From: Acanthopleura granulata
Lineage: Eukaryota > Mollusca > Polyplacophora > Chitonida > Chitonidae
Direction of reading: 5' to 3'
Assembly: GCA_016165875.1 (NCBI GenBank)
Contig: JABBOT010000080.1
Coordinates: 33,386,073-33,450,072 of the forward strand
DNA: 64,000 nucleotides
A model generated the notes under the pieces. That model made no database searches. It worked only from the letters and a program-made list of their open reading frames with translations, and was not told the origin of the DNA. Shown here piece by piece: positions 53,701 to 64,000 of the stretch. The position numbers and the translations under genes are program-made. Every line of letters begins with the position of its first letter. Position 1 is the first letter of the stretch.

Positions 53701-54972
53701 CTGAAACTAGGTTTTTTAATGTCATGCTACCATTCATGTCCATGTTAATAACTTTTGAGGATTTGCATATTTAGACTTTCATTTCTTACATGCAGACACA
53801 TAAACTTTGTGACTTCAATAAGAAACAGGCACTATTTTGCCAGTGGGTGTTAGTGATTGATCCAAGAGCTGCAATCAGTTTTCTAAACCAATTACAGGTA
53901 TTTTTTAGGTATAGATCCTTACCTTCAGACCAATTCTTTGGAACCTTGCTTGGAGTCTACCAGTTGCATGAAGGGAATGCTGTAAAGTGTAAATGATTCA
54001 GACAATGTTTCATGGAAAATCAAAATGCCATTAAACCAATTATCGAGTTTCACCTAAATTTCAGCATTTTTCAAGTGACATATTTTTGTCTGTGGTTTTA
54101 AATGAAGAAGTTTGTCAGGTTCCTGGTGAAAGTCGGTGTTCACTACAACTAATCAATCAATCAATCTCTTGCAACAAAGTTATGAAACAACCCTTTACCC
54201 TGATTTGAATTCAGTAACAATAAAGGCAATATTTATTTAATTCAAGTTGGTACCTTATCCAGTAGATACAAATAATTTTAACAAATTATACTTGCTTGTA
54301 AAATAAGAGTAATGCTGCGGTCATCTCCAAAACTAGGGGTGGCAATGATGTCAGGTTCAGTGAATATCAGTTCTCTGAAGAAGGTAAAATCAAATATTAC
54401 AAGAGCCATACTGTTATCGACTATGTCAAACTTATTACTACAAAAATCCATTACAATTTAGATGCAACACAAAAAATGTCATTTCCATAACAATTTATGG
54501 TACTGTGACAAACAATGTAGAAATAATGACATTTTATTTTTTCATAATCCTCATAAAAATAAACTTACAACTTAACATTTTTTCCCTTATCTTTAAGCTG
54601 ACGTCAAGGCCTGGAAGCATTTATGATTAAAAGCACTGCAAATGGTGAGCTAACAAGTCTGTGCATGGGCCAATGCTTTTGCTGAACTGACGTCACCTAG
54701 TTGTAGTCTTTCTCTTACCTGCATTTGAGAATCTGCGTTTGGCTTCTAAAGGAATGCACACTTTGTTGAGGACTGGGGACAAATAGGCTTATGCTGCAAA
54801 GTTCTTCGAAGTTTTGGGGATTACTAAACAGTAGTACGGGTTTGTTGTTTGAAAAAGGTTTTCCCAGCATCATATCTGAAGTTTTGGCTTCCGTCTCACT
54901 GTAAGACTTTAAATGGACTCCAGGCCTCTTGGCCTCTTCCACGTGCGAAGTGTCGTCTGCTTGTTTAGTCAT
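47734..54972 (-). CDS. C18orf63-like protein (DUF4708 family)
   Basis: Thirteen exons on minus: 54719-54972, 54296-54374, 53923-53979, 53476-53587, 52819-52860, 52270-52346, 51849-51958, 51273-51369, 50797-50879, 50264-50444, 49236-49913, 48147-48233, 47734-47868; 663 residues, against about 685 in human. The first methionine (MTKQADDTSHVEEA) is the most upstream in frame. The conserved core includes LAKLAPNWNKAGQWLLQGRD, TWCHVLP, KRHWKNTYGYRLPE, TYPDVCIRPRQF and LPRVDP, which align almost without gaps to vertebrate C18orf63. The long exon 11 is disordered, Ser/Thr/Pro-rich, with KKLVPVFRTTK matching a short motif kept in human. The last exon encodes a SAP-like segment (VNAATLVAWMKEHNIPC...). 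The molecular function of the family is unknown. Two introns are atypical: exon 2 uses a GC donor, and the intron between exons 9 and 10 looks U12-type with AT-AA ends. Confidence 0.88.
48331..48420 (+). mobile_element. tRNA-like SINE head or tRNA pseudogene
   Basis: GTAACCGAGTGGTTATGGTG resembles the A-box arm of a class II (Leu/Ser) tRNA. No clean B box or acceptor stem follows, so this is not a functional tRNA. It lies in the intron before exon 12 of the C18orf63-like gene. Confidence 0.4.
50445..50796 (-). other. U12-type (minor spliceosome) AT-AA intron in the C18orf63-like gene
   Basis: The 352-base intron opens with ATATCCTTT, an exact U12 5' splice site. Near its end lies TTTCTTAAC, close to the U12 branch consensus, with the branch adenosine about ten bases from the junction, the right spacing for this class. 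The junction that restores frame and homology (LFT|YPDVCIRP, against TYPLSCIR in human) puts AA at the 3' end. ATATCC also starts the downstream exon, so the exact cut is ambiguous within that repeat. No GT-AG choice keeps the frame. Confidence 0.75.
53980..54295 (-). other. GC-AG intron in the C18orf63-like gene
   Basis: Exon 2 ends CAA followed by gcaagt, the standard non-canonical GC donor. The nearby GT (four bases on) would leave phase 1, while exon 3 (HSLHATGRLQARFQRIGLK) is open only from phase 0. Ungapped alignment of RLQARFQRIGLK... to the vertebrate protein supports the GC choice. Confidence 0.7.
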
Positions 54973-57200
54973 TCGACAGTGAAGAATATCCCATCATTTC
55001 ATTGGATAGGGAATTTCAAGGACGATAACTCGGGGCAAAAGTAAGTTTTCACTGTCAGAACATTAATGAATATTTATATTGCGGGTGGGAGATGTAAGTC
55101 TTTTAGGCAGGACAAGCCGACCTGCGAGGAGGAACATTTTCAACAGAAGTTAAAAAGGGAAGGTGGGCAATGGCTGTGTGTAAGCCTACCGTACTTCCAC
55201 AAATATAATTTAATATATAAGTTAAATATGAAAAAAAAGCTGTAACACTGAACAACGATCAAATGAAATAATCTAACTGGCGTGCATATTGAGAGATACA
55301 GGAAAATACAGGCTTACAAATTCCTCCAGACAGCGGCATGCAGCACCCTGCCTTTTTTGTTCAGTATGTTAGGTGACCGAAGAAAGGTTGAAAAAAATTC
55401 TGGACCTGAATCCTTCTCATGGAATCACCAACAAACTGCTTTTCGTTTTTTTTGTTTGTTTTTTTTTTAATGGATTGATTTTCGACCTAAGGCCATCCTG
55501 GGCAAAAAATTTCAGCCAAATCCCTGCCAAACTTGCATAGCTGTAGTAAAGTTACCGGTACTTATACTGATTTAAACATGAAACGACACAGGAAAATATT
55601 CTAGGCCGACATGACATTTAAGGTCCATGCGAAATGGAATGCGCTGGTAACGGCTTAAGCAATTTATAGCATCCGGTCAGGTGAAGATGTTTGCCTGGTT
55701 TAGGGCCTACCTTTAGGGCCTACCAACCGCATAGGCTTACAGATGTGTGAATATAGACAAGTCCAGTTATATCGTAATAGTAGGCTTGTATCAGCTAAGC
55801 TTAAGTATATGTATTTCGTAGTCGGTTCATGCATACATGAATACATGAACATACCACCTAGTTAATTCCTGTAATAAACGATCTTTTTAACAGGTAACCA
55901 ACTAGGTTTACGTTAAAAACACCGTCAATGGCTTGATATGAGGATTTACCTGTTTTGTACGATATATATATATACACTGTGAACTGAGGCTGCAAGTCTT
56001 CCTTGATATGACGAAGGCCAAGTGCTCGGAGTTACTGCACATCAGCCACAAGCTGACAGATCTCCCTATAAGCTCAGACTGCAACGTAATAAATCTGGAA
56101 TCCTGCCAACGACCCTATTGGTCGATCGAGAACCGGGCATGCTTTCTCGGCGAGCTATGCAGCTACGTTAATTAACTGAGCTATATCGAGGTCTCCGTTG
56201 ATTGTTTAATATCATCGACTTGGATGCTTGGATATATATAGTTCATGGGCAATAAATTTTATTTTTAGTTTTGAGCCTTTTTGATTTGAAGTTATACTTT
56301 AATAATAGCACTTATGTACAATGAGGTTAAGTTCAAATTATGTTTTGTTTTGTTTTTCAAAGTTTTACGTCACTTTAAATATTATATGTATTACGTTCAT
56401 CGCTCCAACAATGCAATAACTCGTTATAGGCCTACTGACCACGGGCCGATGTATGACATAACCACACATACAACCACTGCATGCTTACAGGTGTAGCGAA
56501 TGGTATCACATGGCCATCGTTGATATTGCCATCAATGTATATCGGCTCCACCTGGTTAACCTAATATTAGCTGACAGAAATGAAACCATGCGTTGAAACA
56601 TTAAAGACTGCCTACATATATATATACATATGTGTGTGTGTGTGGAACATACATCAAAATGAAATATCAATGTAGCCTACAAGCGTTATTTGTTACCTTT
56701 ATACATGTAATATACAGGTGAAATCCGGTCATTACAGCCATGTATGCAGCTGTTGTATAAGACCTTTGATGGAACAACACGCATGAAGTCAATAAAGAAC
56801 CATGCAGTTAGTTTTTGACAGGGATAGTAAATTTAATGATATACAGACGTAAACCTCACGTTTAATGGCAAATGGCACGAACACAGTCGTACAACAATAA
56901 GGCATGCTGTCTCGTGTCGTAGAATGTAATCTTTCAGGATGTACAGTCCGGTATCTGGTATCTATATATATATAGGTTTCAAGTGAGTCTCGTTGAGGAC
57001 TCTTAAAAACAACGGGTCGTACAGGTGTTGAAACCGTGGTAGGCTACAGGTACGGCAAGTGAGTCACGAGAATTAGGTAATACGGTGTATTGCATTGTAG
57101 TACAGGTGTGGTGGTGGACATATGTGGATTTACCAGGTGTTATAAGGTGAGCGTATATTTTAAAACAGAACTGGCATCCAGTCTATAACGTAATATACAT
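54973..57200. other. Spacer upstream of the C18orf63-like gene
   Basis: Contains the likely promoter side of the C18orf63-like gene (54973 upward), short TA/TG runs near 55966 and 56620-56645, and no recognised gene or SINE. Confidence 0.4.
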
Positions 57201-57205
57201 GTACC

Positions 57206-58173
57206 ATGGCTGTACAAGCCCGAGATTGGATCGACCTGCCCTGCAGATCTCTACTCTTTTCCCAACCATCAGAGGCGATCAATACAGGTATCTTAATGTG
57301 CATGCATGCAAGAACCTTCCAGGAGGAGAAAGGGCGATTGAGGTGGCTTCCTGACTCACAGGTTTTTGTGACCTGCGTCGTAGGCCACATAAACAACAGA
57401 AAAGAACTGCACGTATATAGGTCTACCGGTATATATACACGAAAACTAAATGCAAGGACAAAAATGGGCATCGAAGGATTCCATGCACCAATAGAATGTT
57501 GAATGACTGCATGGACAATAAGGAATGTGGAATAACGATTGCATATGGACAAAAACGAAGGTTGGACGACTGCAGGTGGAAAAAAATGAATGTTGAACGA
57601 CAACATGGACGAAAATGATTGATGAACGACTGTGTGGATAATAGCAAGTGTTGAACAACTGCGTACATGGACAAAGCAAATGTTGAACGACTACGTGCAT
57701 GGACAGTAGGAAATGTTGAACGACTGCGTGCATGTGAATGAGCACTAGCAAGTGTTGAACGACTGCTTGCGTGGACAGTAGGAAATGTTGAACGACTGCG
57801 TGGACAATAACAAGTGTTGAGCATGGAGGAAAACAACTGCCGAACTATTGCACTGGCAAAAATGAGGAAAAGGGTCCATCCATGTGTATTATTAGGTCCA
57901 AAGCTGAAGTTTACTCACCCGCACACACGCACAAACTCAGATGTACAGGCTTGTGTGGACGCATGCTTAAAAGGCGAAAGAGAGGTTAGAGCAAGGAAAA
58001 AAGACTGGTCAGTCCGGTGTCAGTATAATGTCACTGGCAGGGTGAGGTGTCAAGCCTGGTGTCGTCAGAAAAATGTTTCATTGGCGGCATCAGTTTGGTG
58101 GCAAGGACACGTCCTACCACAAGAAATCACATTATACAATCTAAGGTTTCCTCGCCGTCGTGAAAAATTGTAA
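57206..58173 (+). other. Two open frames of unknown status flanking a minisatellite
   Basis: Plus-strand frames at 57206-57502 (98 codons) and 57814-58173 (119 codons, cysteine- and arginine-rich) lie on either side of the minisatellite at 57500-57835. Neither resembles a family I know, and neither has convincing splice sites or codon bias. They could be remnants of a gene split by repeat expansion or chance ORFs. Confidence 0.15.
57500..57835 (+). repeat. Imperfect minisatellite with GTTGAACGACTG core
   Basis: About nine imperfect units of 30-45 bases each contain a version of TGTTGAACGACTGCGTG, TGGACAATAG or AAATG. The minus strand is open through the array and gives cysteine/serine-rich ORFs that are products of the repeat. 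Confidence 0.85.
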
Positions 58174-58199
58174 CTATGACATAAAAACCTAATCATACA

Positions 58200-59215
58200 T
58201 ACATACTTAAGAAGGGAAACCACAGTTGAATACGTAAGATGCACCTTTATAATCCTTTTATAAATACACCTGCGTATAACACATTCTGAGTTACGCTGAA
58301 TTATAATTAAAATGTAAGCGTGAAAAACTGAATATTCAGTGTATTTAATGTGAAGACAATACTTGTACTGTAAGTCTTAATGAATTAGCATGGAGTAGAA
58401 AACCTCCAGGTGAACATTTTTAATTATTTTGTTCTCTTTCATGTATGGTGTTTAGATGTCTTTTGGAATGGCTCCTTATATTCTTATTTATAATTTACAC
58501 CCTAAATTATTTCTGTCATTGAATGGATGGTCATTATCCGACTAATGCTCAATGCCAGAAGCTTGAGTTTTGTATTCGATAGGTTGTATTGATCTAGTAT
58601 TTATATATTAGGTCCTTTGATCCAGAAATTACTCAGCTCATGCCCAATGGCGTCGGTTCAGTCCTGTGGAGAAGTGTCGTGCCAGTGCACTTTGGCTGAG
58701 AAAGGTGTCGTGCCCGGTGTGTGACAATAGGTTTTAGTGATACAGCGTGTGCGATAATCGGCTCTGCCTAGGCAGCATGTGTGACAAACACGGTGGAAAC
58801 TGGAAGAAGTGTCTTGTCAGTATCCTGTGCCTGAGACAGGCCTCATGCCCGGTGACTTCGGGAATAAGTCATACATGTTTCAGTGAGACATCATGTGTGA
58901 AAAACGGTGGCAAAGCGGTCAGTTCTGCATGTGGAGAGTGGTGTCAGTGAGTTGTGCATGGTTAAGCCAAAGCTCATGGTCTGTGTCTTCAGCAATATGC
59001 TGAAGTAATGTGGCATAAAACATAAGCGAGATGTCTGTATACAAACATCATACTATTTCATTAACCACACGTTTGCCATTCATATTCGATCAGAACACGT
59101 GTCGTTTTGCAGAGTACCAGCAAAATACTGGGCAAGATGATTCCCCAGATATGCGTGCGCACGTGGAGAAGATCTATCAGAAGTTGGCTCACAGGTGCGT
59201 ATTGTTACCCACTCA
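58200..59215. other. Spacer with no recognised gene
   Basis: AT-rich to 58600. Then a stretch at 58640-58940 has repeated short words (GTGTGACAA, GTGTCGTGCC) suggesting an old degenerate tandem array. No coding evidence. Confidence 0.4.
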
Positions 59216-59365
59216 GAATCTCTGGAGTATGTTTCGTTAACTTCTTGCAAACTCTGGCATACTTGGGATCTGTGGAACATATGTTGTCAACTTGTTTCAA
59301 ACTTTGGTACATTCGAAATCTCTGGAACATATTTCGTGAATTTATTACAAACTCTGGCACATCCG
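59216..59365 (+). repeat. Three-copy 50-base tandem repeat
   Basis: Units from 59216, 59266 and 59316 share ATCTCTGGAACATATKT and CAAACTCTGGCAC. They are moderately diverged. No function is apparent. Confidence 0.75.
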
Positions 59366-60272
59366 CCCTGATATCCAAAAGTGTAAGCGACCAGATGGAA
59401 TACTGGAGATATCACACTACACGTGAAATATACATTATATATTATAGGAGAAAAGAAGATATATAATGGCCTTTTCCAATGAATATGCAGCATATTTTTC
59501 ACCTACATAAACCTGACCGAATGCTTATAAATGATATTGTTTTGTGTGACACATACCAGTACAAGTAAAGCATGTCTTTCTAAAGTTAGAAATGTCAGCA
59601 GTTCTCTCGACACCATTGTCATGGTACGTAAATGACATGAGATCAGTATTCTACCAAGATTTACATTCACACTGATATGTCGTTTTGTATGACAGGTTTT
59701 TCAGTATTTTTCTGCTCTCTGATTCAATCTGCAAAAACAAAATCTTAAGCTTTTCTTGTCTATTCGTTAATATGTCAGTTAAAATATATACATTAGCAAA
59801 ATACTGCCGGATCTACTCGATAACGGCGAATTAATGACGTCATGCGTTTTGATGTCTGATCGATTGATGTTTAAAGCCTTGCTCTGGACTTTTTCATTTA
59901 TATAACGGGGGTCAGGTTTATAGGAGCAATACACGAAAGTCACAAGAATGGCCATCGCCATATACGTACCTTCAACACACCTCGTGACTTAAAGGTTTGG
60001 ACGAAACAGCAAGATCTGGAATCGAGTTATATGGCGCTGTGACCCTCTGTGCTAGTGATGGCCCTAATACCCTTTGTCATTATCATTTACATGCCACATA
60101 TAAAACAGACATGAACGTCAAATTGTTCGTTCCCCTCACTGTTAGTGTTGCCTTTGTGACAACAGGACGCGCATGGATGACTCCCCGTGTGGCTGTTTGC
60201 ACAGTTTATTCAAGAGCAAATTGAGATAAAACCTTAAGATAAAAGTTTAGCTGACCAACCACCACCACCTCC

Positions 60273-60308
60273 AACAACAATAATAATAATAGTAATAATA
60301 ATAATAAA
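60273..60308 (+). repeat. (AAT)n microsatellite upstream of the fucosyltransferase
   Basis: A run of AAT/AAC trinucleotides with one AGT interruption ends about 20 bases before the start codon of the fucosyltransferase ORF. Confidence 0.85.
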
Positions 60309-60329
60309 TGAAGAGTAGAAATAGTAATA

Positions 60330-61382
60330 ATGTATGATAATAATTCCGTGATTTATTATTCCAAACTTTCAGTTCGACTCTGGTACCGTTTGGCCGTGGG
60401 CTTGTCTTCTGTGCTCGTCATGATGATCCTGCTGATGGTGTTTCCCGTTCACCAGCTATCCAGATTTCAGTTGTATACATCTTTACAGAGCCCTCCGGAC
60501 AGGCCATGTCTGTTAATAAATAAAAATGACACAGCCATCCCCGAGTCAAAGCGCCAGAAGCAGAGAATCAGTGTTGTATTCCGGGGTGGTTTGGGAAATC
60601 ACATGTTCCAATACGCCTCACTCGTTGGAATTGCACAAACGAACAACCTCACACCTGTAATTCTGAATTATAGCGAAATTAACAAAATTTTCACTCCTTC
60701 GGCCCAGTCAACCCCTTCGAGTGGCCAGTGGAAGCCTCAGCACGTATACATAGAGCAAAGAGGGAATTCGTTCGAACCCAAGGCAACCGAGCTGGGAAAT
60801 TCCGAAAATGTCATCCTGAACGGGTACTTCCAATCATGGCGTTACTTCATCAGTTTGGAGACAGATCTACGCCAGCAGTTTGTGTTTCGTCAGGCCATTT
60901 TGGCCAAAGCCAGAGAACTGTTGAACAGTGTAACGGAGAAATTCTTTAAAAATTCCAACAAAAGTGTAAACTTCATCGGTGTCCACGTTCGGCGTGGGGA
61001 CATTGTGAGGAACCCAGAACTAGTGACCTTCGGATACGTGGCGGCTAGTAGAGACTATTTATCCAGGTCAATGGCGTACTTCCGCCAAAGGCTGCCTGGA
61101 TCGGTGTTTGTTGTAGCATCGAATGACATGACCTGGTGTCAGAGTAATCTGAGGGGAGAGGACGTGTTTTATCTGGGTGCGGACAATCCCCGGGAGGTGG
61201 ATCTGGCTGCCCTCTCTTTATGTAATCACACTATCATGACTGTCGGTTCGTTCGGCTGGTGGGCCGGTTGGCTTGCAGGTGGACAGGTTCTCTATTACAA
61301 GGATTATCCCCGGCCTGGGACGAAACTAGCTAAGCTTTTCACCAGTAAAGATTATTGGTATCCAACCTGGATAGGGATGTGA
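60330..61382 (+). CDS. Alpha-1,2-fucosyltransferase, GT11 family, intronless
   Basis: A single uninterrupted frame of 350 residues. It should transfer fucose from GDP-fucose in alpha-1,2 linkage to galactose on glycans, in the Golgi. The sequence has a short cytosolic tail, a signal anchor at about 21-39 and a stem to about 78. The GT11 motifs follow: GGLGNHMFQYAS at 86-97, GYFQSWRYF at 165-173, the GDP-fucose-binding HVRRGD at 219-224, and SFGWWAGWLAGG at 307-318. Sequons occur at N66, N106, N113, N210 and N299. The length matches FUT1/FUT2 (about 340-365). The start is the first ATG and gives a sensible type II topology. An (AAT)n tract lies just upstream. Acceptor specificity cannot be told from sequence. 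Confidence 0.93.
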   Translation: MYDNNSVIYYSKLSVRLWYRLAVGLSSVLVMMILLMVFPVHQLSRFQLYTSLQSPPDRPCLLINKNDTAIPESKRQKQRISVVFRGGLGNHMFQYASLVGIAQTNNLTPVILNYSEINKIFTPSAQSTPSSGQWKPQHVYIEQRGNSFEPKATELGNSENVILNGYFQSWRYFISLETDLRQQFVFRQAILAKARELLNSVTEKFFKNSNKSVNFIGVHVRRGDIVRNPELVTFGYVAASRDYLSRSMAYFRQRLPGSVFVVASNDMTWCQSNLRGEDVFYLGADNPREVDLAALSLCNHTIMTVGSFGWWAGWLAGGQVLYYKDYPRPGTKLAKLFTSKDYWYPTWIGM

Positions 61383-61738
61383 GGAGTATTTTTGTTACAG
61401 CACGTATCATCCATTTCTTTATTAAGACAATTACTTTTCAAGACCAACATTCAAACCAAAAAGATTTTAATTTATTGACTAAATATACAAATGTCACAGA
61501 TGATCAAAACATAAGGATATGTTATTTCATTGATCAGTTATAATTGGCACAGACGACCAATTCATTATCCATGTATATAAAACTACGTTAATTTATTGAC
61601 TATTTATGATACTCCTAGAAGACCAATTCATTATAAATCAAAAGTTTTTTTGTGCAAAGTTAACTGGAACAACACGTGCGTGAGGACACGTAATTACATG
61701 CGGTTCACCTTATTATCACATTGCTTTAATAATTATAT

Positions 61739-61950
61739 GGGGTCCTTCGTGGCTAATTTGGTTAGCGCGTTAGTACAGCGTAGGCCTACTGACCCAGAGG
61801 TCTCCCACCAATACGGTCGTTTTGAGTTCATCCACCTCACGCTGGTTTCCTCTCCGATCGCACGTGGGAAGGCTTGCCAGCAACCTGCAGATGGTCGTGG
61901 GTTTCCGCCGGACTCTGATCGCTTTCCTCCTACCATAATGCTGGCCGCCT
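61739..61950 (+). mobile_element. SINE, nearly full length, downstream of the fucosyltransferase
   Basis: The tRNA-like head (GTGGCTAATTTGGTTAGCGC), body (CGTGGGAAGGCTTGCCAGC) and CCATAATGCTGGCCGCC are present. It breaks off before the AT-rich 3' end. Confidence 0.8.
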
Positions 61951-62249
61951 GTGAGCGAATCTATGTCAAACAAAGTTGCTATGACTACTGTCAACAGCTT
62001 TGGAAAGAAGTGAAAAGCAGTCTTCATATAGAGTAGACCATAAATCGGAGAAGTCTCAGCTGCCACCAATTTGACACTGCTTTGAAAGGTCATATGTGAC
62101 TTTAGTACTCCGAACTCATGAGGTGACTTAAATATTAAATCTGCAGCAAACCAAAAACTGCCGTTTACCGTTTAGTAGTTGAAATGTCCTGTTCTTAACA
62201 CGTCAAAGAGTTTGGAATTCGAGTGCATACGTACTTCATGGACGTCCCT

Positions 62250-62475
62250 ATATACCACGGCGGCTAGCATTATGGTAAGAGGAAAACGGGGAGATCCTGG
62301 TAGAAACAAAAGACCATCTGCAGGTTGCTGGCAGAGCTTACCATGTGCACATACGACCGGAGGTAAAGCCAACCAGCGTTGGAGTTGAACTCAAAGCGAC
62401 TGAATTGTTGAGAGGCTCCTGGGTCATTATACTGCACTAGTACGCTAACCTTGCACCAGGAATCGGAGGTCCCCA
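62250..62475 (-). mobile_element. SINE, head-complete, reverse
   Basis: A reverse copy whose minus strand starts GGGGACCTCCGATTCCTGG, carries GAGTTCAACTCCAACGC and ends at CCATAATGCTAGCCGCC. It is truncated before the tail. With the copy at 61739 it forms an inverted pair about 300 bases apart. Confidence 0.78.
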
Positions 62476-62689
62476 GTGATTCTTAAAAGGCCATTTTTGG
62501 CCTAAATTCATCACCATATAAGATTTGTTTATTATATTTTTATGTGTTTGAAATATTTATTGTGATGTTCCGATCGTAAATTTTTACTTCTTAGCTGGCT
62601 TTCAAAGTGTTGTCTTTTTTCCGTTTTTTTTTTTTTTTTTTTTTATTTTGATTGTTTCCATTCTCGTGTCTGGTCTCACATTTCCTTGA

Positions 62690-62750
62690 TGCTGTATATA
62701 CGACTGAAATATTGCCATTGTGGCGATAAACCTCATTCATTCATTCAAAA
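62690..62750 (+). mobile_element. SINE 3' end, CATTCATT-tailed family
   Basis: GACTGAAATATTGCCATTGT followed by CATTCATTCATTC; only the 3' signature remains. A run of more than 20 T lies 50 bases upstream (62625-62644). Confidence 0.6.
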
Positions 62751-62759
62751 GCTTTTGTC

Positions 62760-64000
62760 AGTCTTTATGAGTTCTTTGGAACCGCATATAGATTAAAAGT
62801 GCAATATTATGAAAATCTAAACCAAGATCTTTTCTTTGAATATAACCGTTTTGAAACTTTAAATCTCAATACACAAACAGGTGGACGAATAGACGTCACT
62901 TCCCAAAATAAGGAGGCAAAACTTTGACTGCATGGACCAACATCCGACGGAATGAAAGTAACTGTTCCCCTTAGATGTCTTTAATGACTATAGTAGCATC
63001 TATCGGCGTTTAGATCTGACTGCGAAAGACCGAGAAAGGTGTCATCGAGAAATGGTCCGTTAACATCATGAATGCAAAATATCTGATAAAGCCTAAATTA
63101 TTTGAGCAAAATGTCAACAATAGAACTGCAAGGGACCGGGGACCACTAAGACCTGATTTTAGTCGGAAACCTTCGTAGTACATACATGTACGAAATGTTG
63201 AGTTCTAGCATCTACGGACGGCCAATTGCCGCTTTAATTGGGCCTGGTCGATGTCAACATTTACAAGTTGGCGAGGAAAAAATGGCGAGTGGTAAGGGAA
63301 AGTACCAAAATTCTGCCATGCTGAAAATCAGCTACTACATAGCAGCATGCATAGATGTTTACATGAATATACTACATGCATATGTTTGTCTGTGGTAAAA
63401 AAAAAACAGATGAAAAACGATTCAAGACACATTATATATGCTACACAAAGGCGGAGGAATGACGTCAAAACTCTTAAAATTACAACACAAAAAAGCAACA
63501 TCATGTACTGAATAAAACTATAGAGGGCTGACGGCAGTGTGTTAGGTGACATACAATGGTCACATGTCCAGAGTGAGATTGTCAGTTGTATTGTTTATCA
63601 GTTCATTCTATCTATTTATGTTAATGCTGAATACAATAACCTACACGTCCCGGTCTAGTACCGTGGCTCTAGCAGAACATAAGCAATGATGTTATAATTG
63701 TAATTTACTATAGACGTCATTGGACTTCAGAATTACTCAAAATGCCGTGATGTAGTAATTTCATTCAGTTAACATTTATATGAAAACAATGCAAATGGAC
63801 TAAGACTCTCAGTCCACCAGTATATAAAATCCTGATTTACGCAGGTATATACATGCAAGAAGGGAGAGTGAAATACGGCATGTTTGATGAATATATGGTT
63901 CTTTAAAGATCGTGTTATTGTGTTAATTTTACTATGCTTCCCATCCTAGCTGACATCTGAAGAAAGAGAAGACATATACTGATTACTGTGTATGAAATAC
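62760..64000. other. Spacer at the window edge
   Basis: No recognised gene. At 63282 an ATG followed by GCGAGTG and a donor (gtaagg) could be the first coding exon (M-A-S-) of a gene extending to the right. This rests on the splice pattern alone. Confidence 0.25.

Noticed and set aside
57423..57836. Minus-strand ORFs rich in Ser/Val/His
   Set aside because: They are translations of the 57.5 kb minisatellite. The repetition follows the DNA repeat, and no other coding evidence exists.

Overview
The window is invertebrate metazoan nuclear DNA, most likely from a lophotrochozoan and probably a mollusc. The genes are split by many short introns with GT-AG borders, there are no operons, and composition is AT-rich. 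The spacers and introns are peppered with tRNA-derived SINEs. One family ends in AATAAATAAATA and another in CATTCATTCATTC; I associate these tails with molluscan genomes. The species assignment is inference.

Five protein-coding genes are supported. (1) 4892-9489, minus: NUDT21/CPSF5, the 25 kDa subunit of cleavage factor Im, six exons; the last few codons were not found. (2) 11051-14738, plus: a BTB-BACK-Kelch (KLHL-type) protein of 721 codons in four coding exons. It diverges from NUDT21 across a short shared upstream region. (3) 18907-45726, plus: MROH1 (maestro HEAT-like repeat protein), 40 coding exons rebuilt with consistent phase, about 1,659 residues. Its introns hold minisatellites, SINEs and tandem copies of two of its own exons. 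(4) 47734-54972, minus: a C18orf63-like (DUF4708) gene, 13 exons, convergent with MROH1. It has one apparent U12-type AT-AA intron, one GC-AG intron and a SAP-like C-terminal segment. (5) 60330-61382, plus: an intronless alpha-1,2-fucosyltransferase of family GT11.

The rest is intergenic: 1-4.8 kb, 15.1-18.9 kb, 55-60.3 kb and 61.4-64 kb. These stretches hold SINEs, minisatellites and unassigned open frames. A block at 1.5-2.4 kb looks different from its surroundings and may be regulatory.

The genes do not form a pathway. NUDT21 acts in nuclear mRNA 3'-end processing, the Kelch protein is a likely Cullin-3 adaptor, MROH1 is a HEAT-repeat scaffold, the C18orf63-like protein is uncharacterised, and the fucosyltransferase is a Golgi enzyme. 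No wholly new system was recognised. The most unusual observations are the AT-AA minor-class intron, the duplicated MROH1 exons and a probable one-base indel in MROH1 exon 23.
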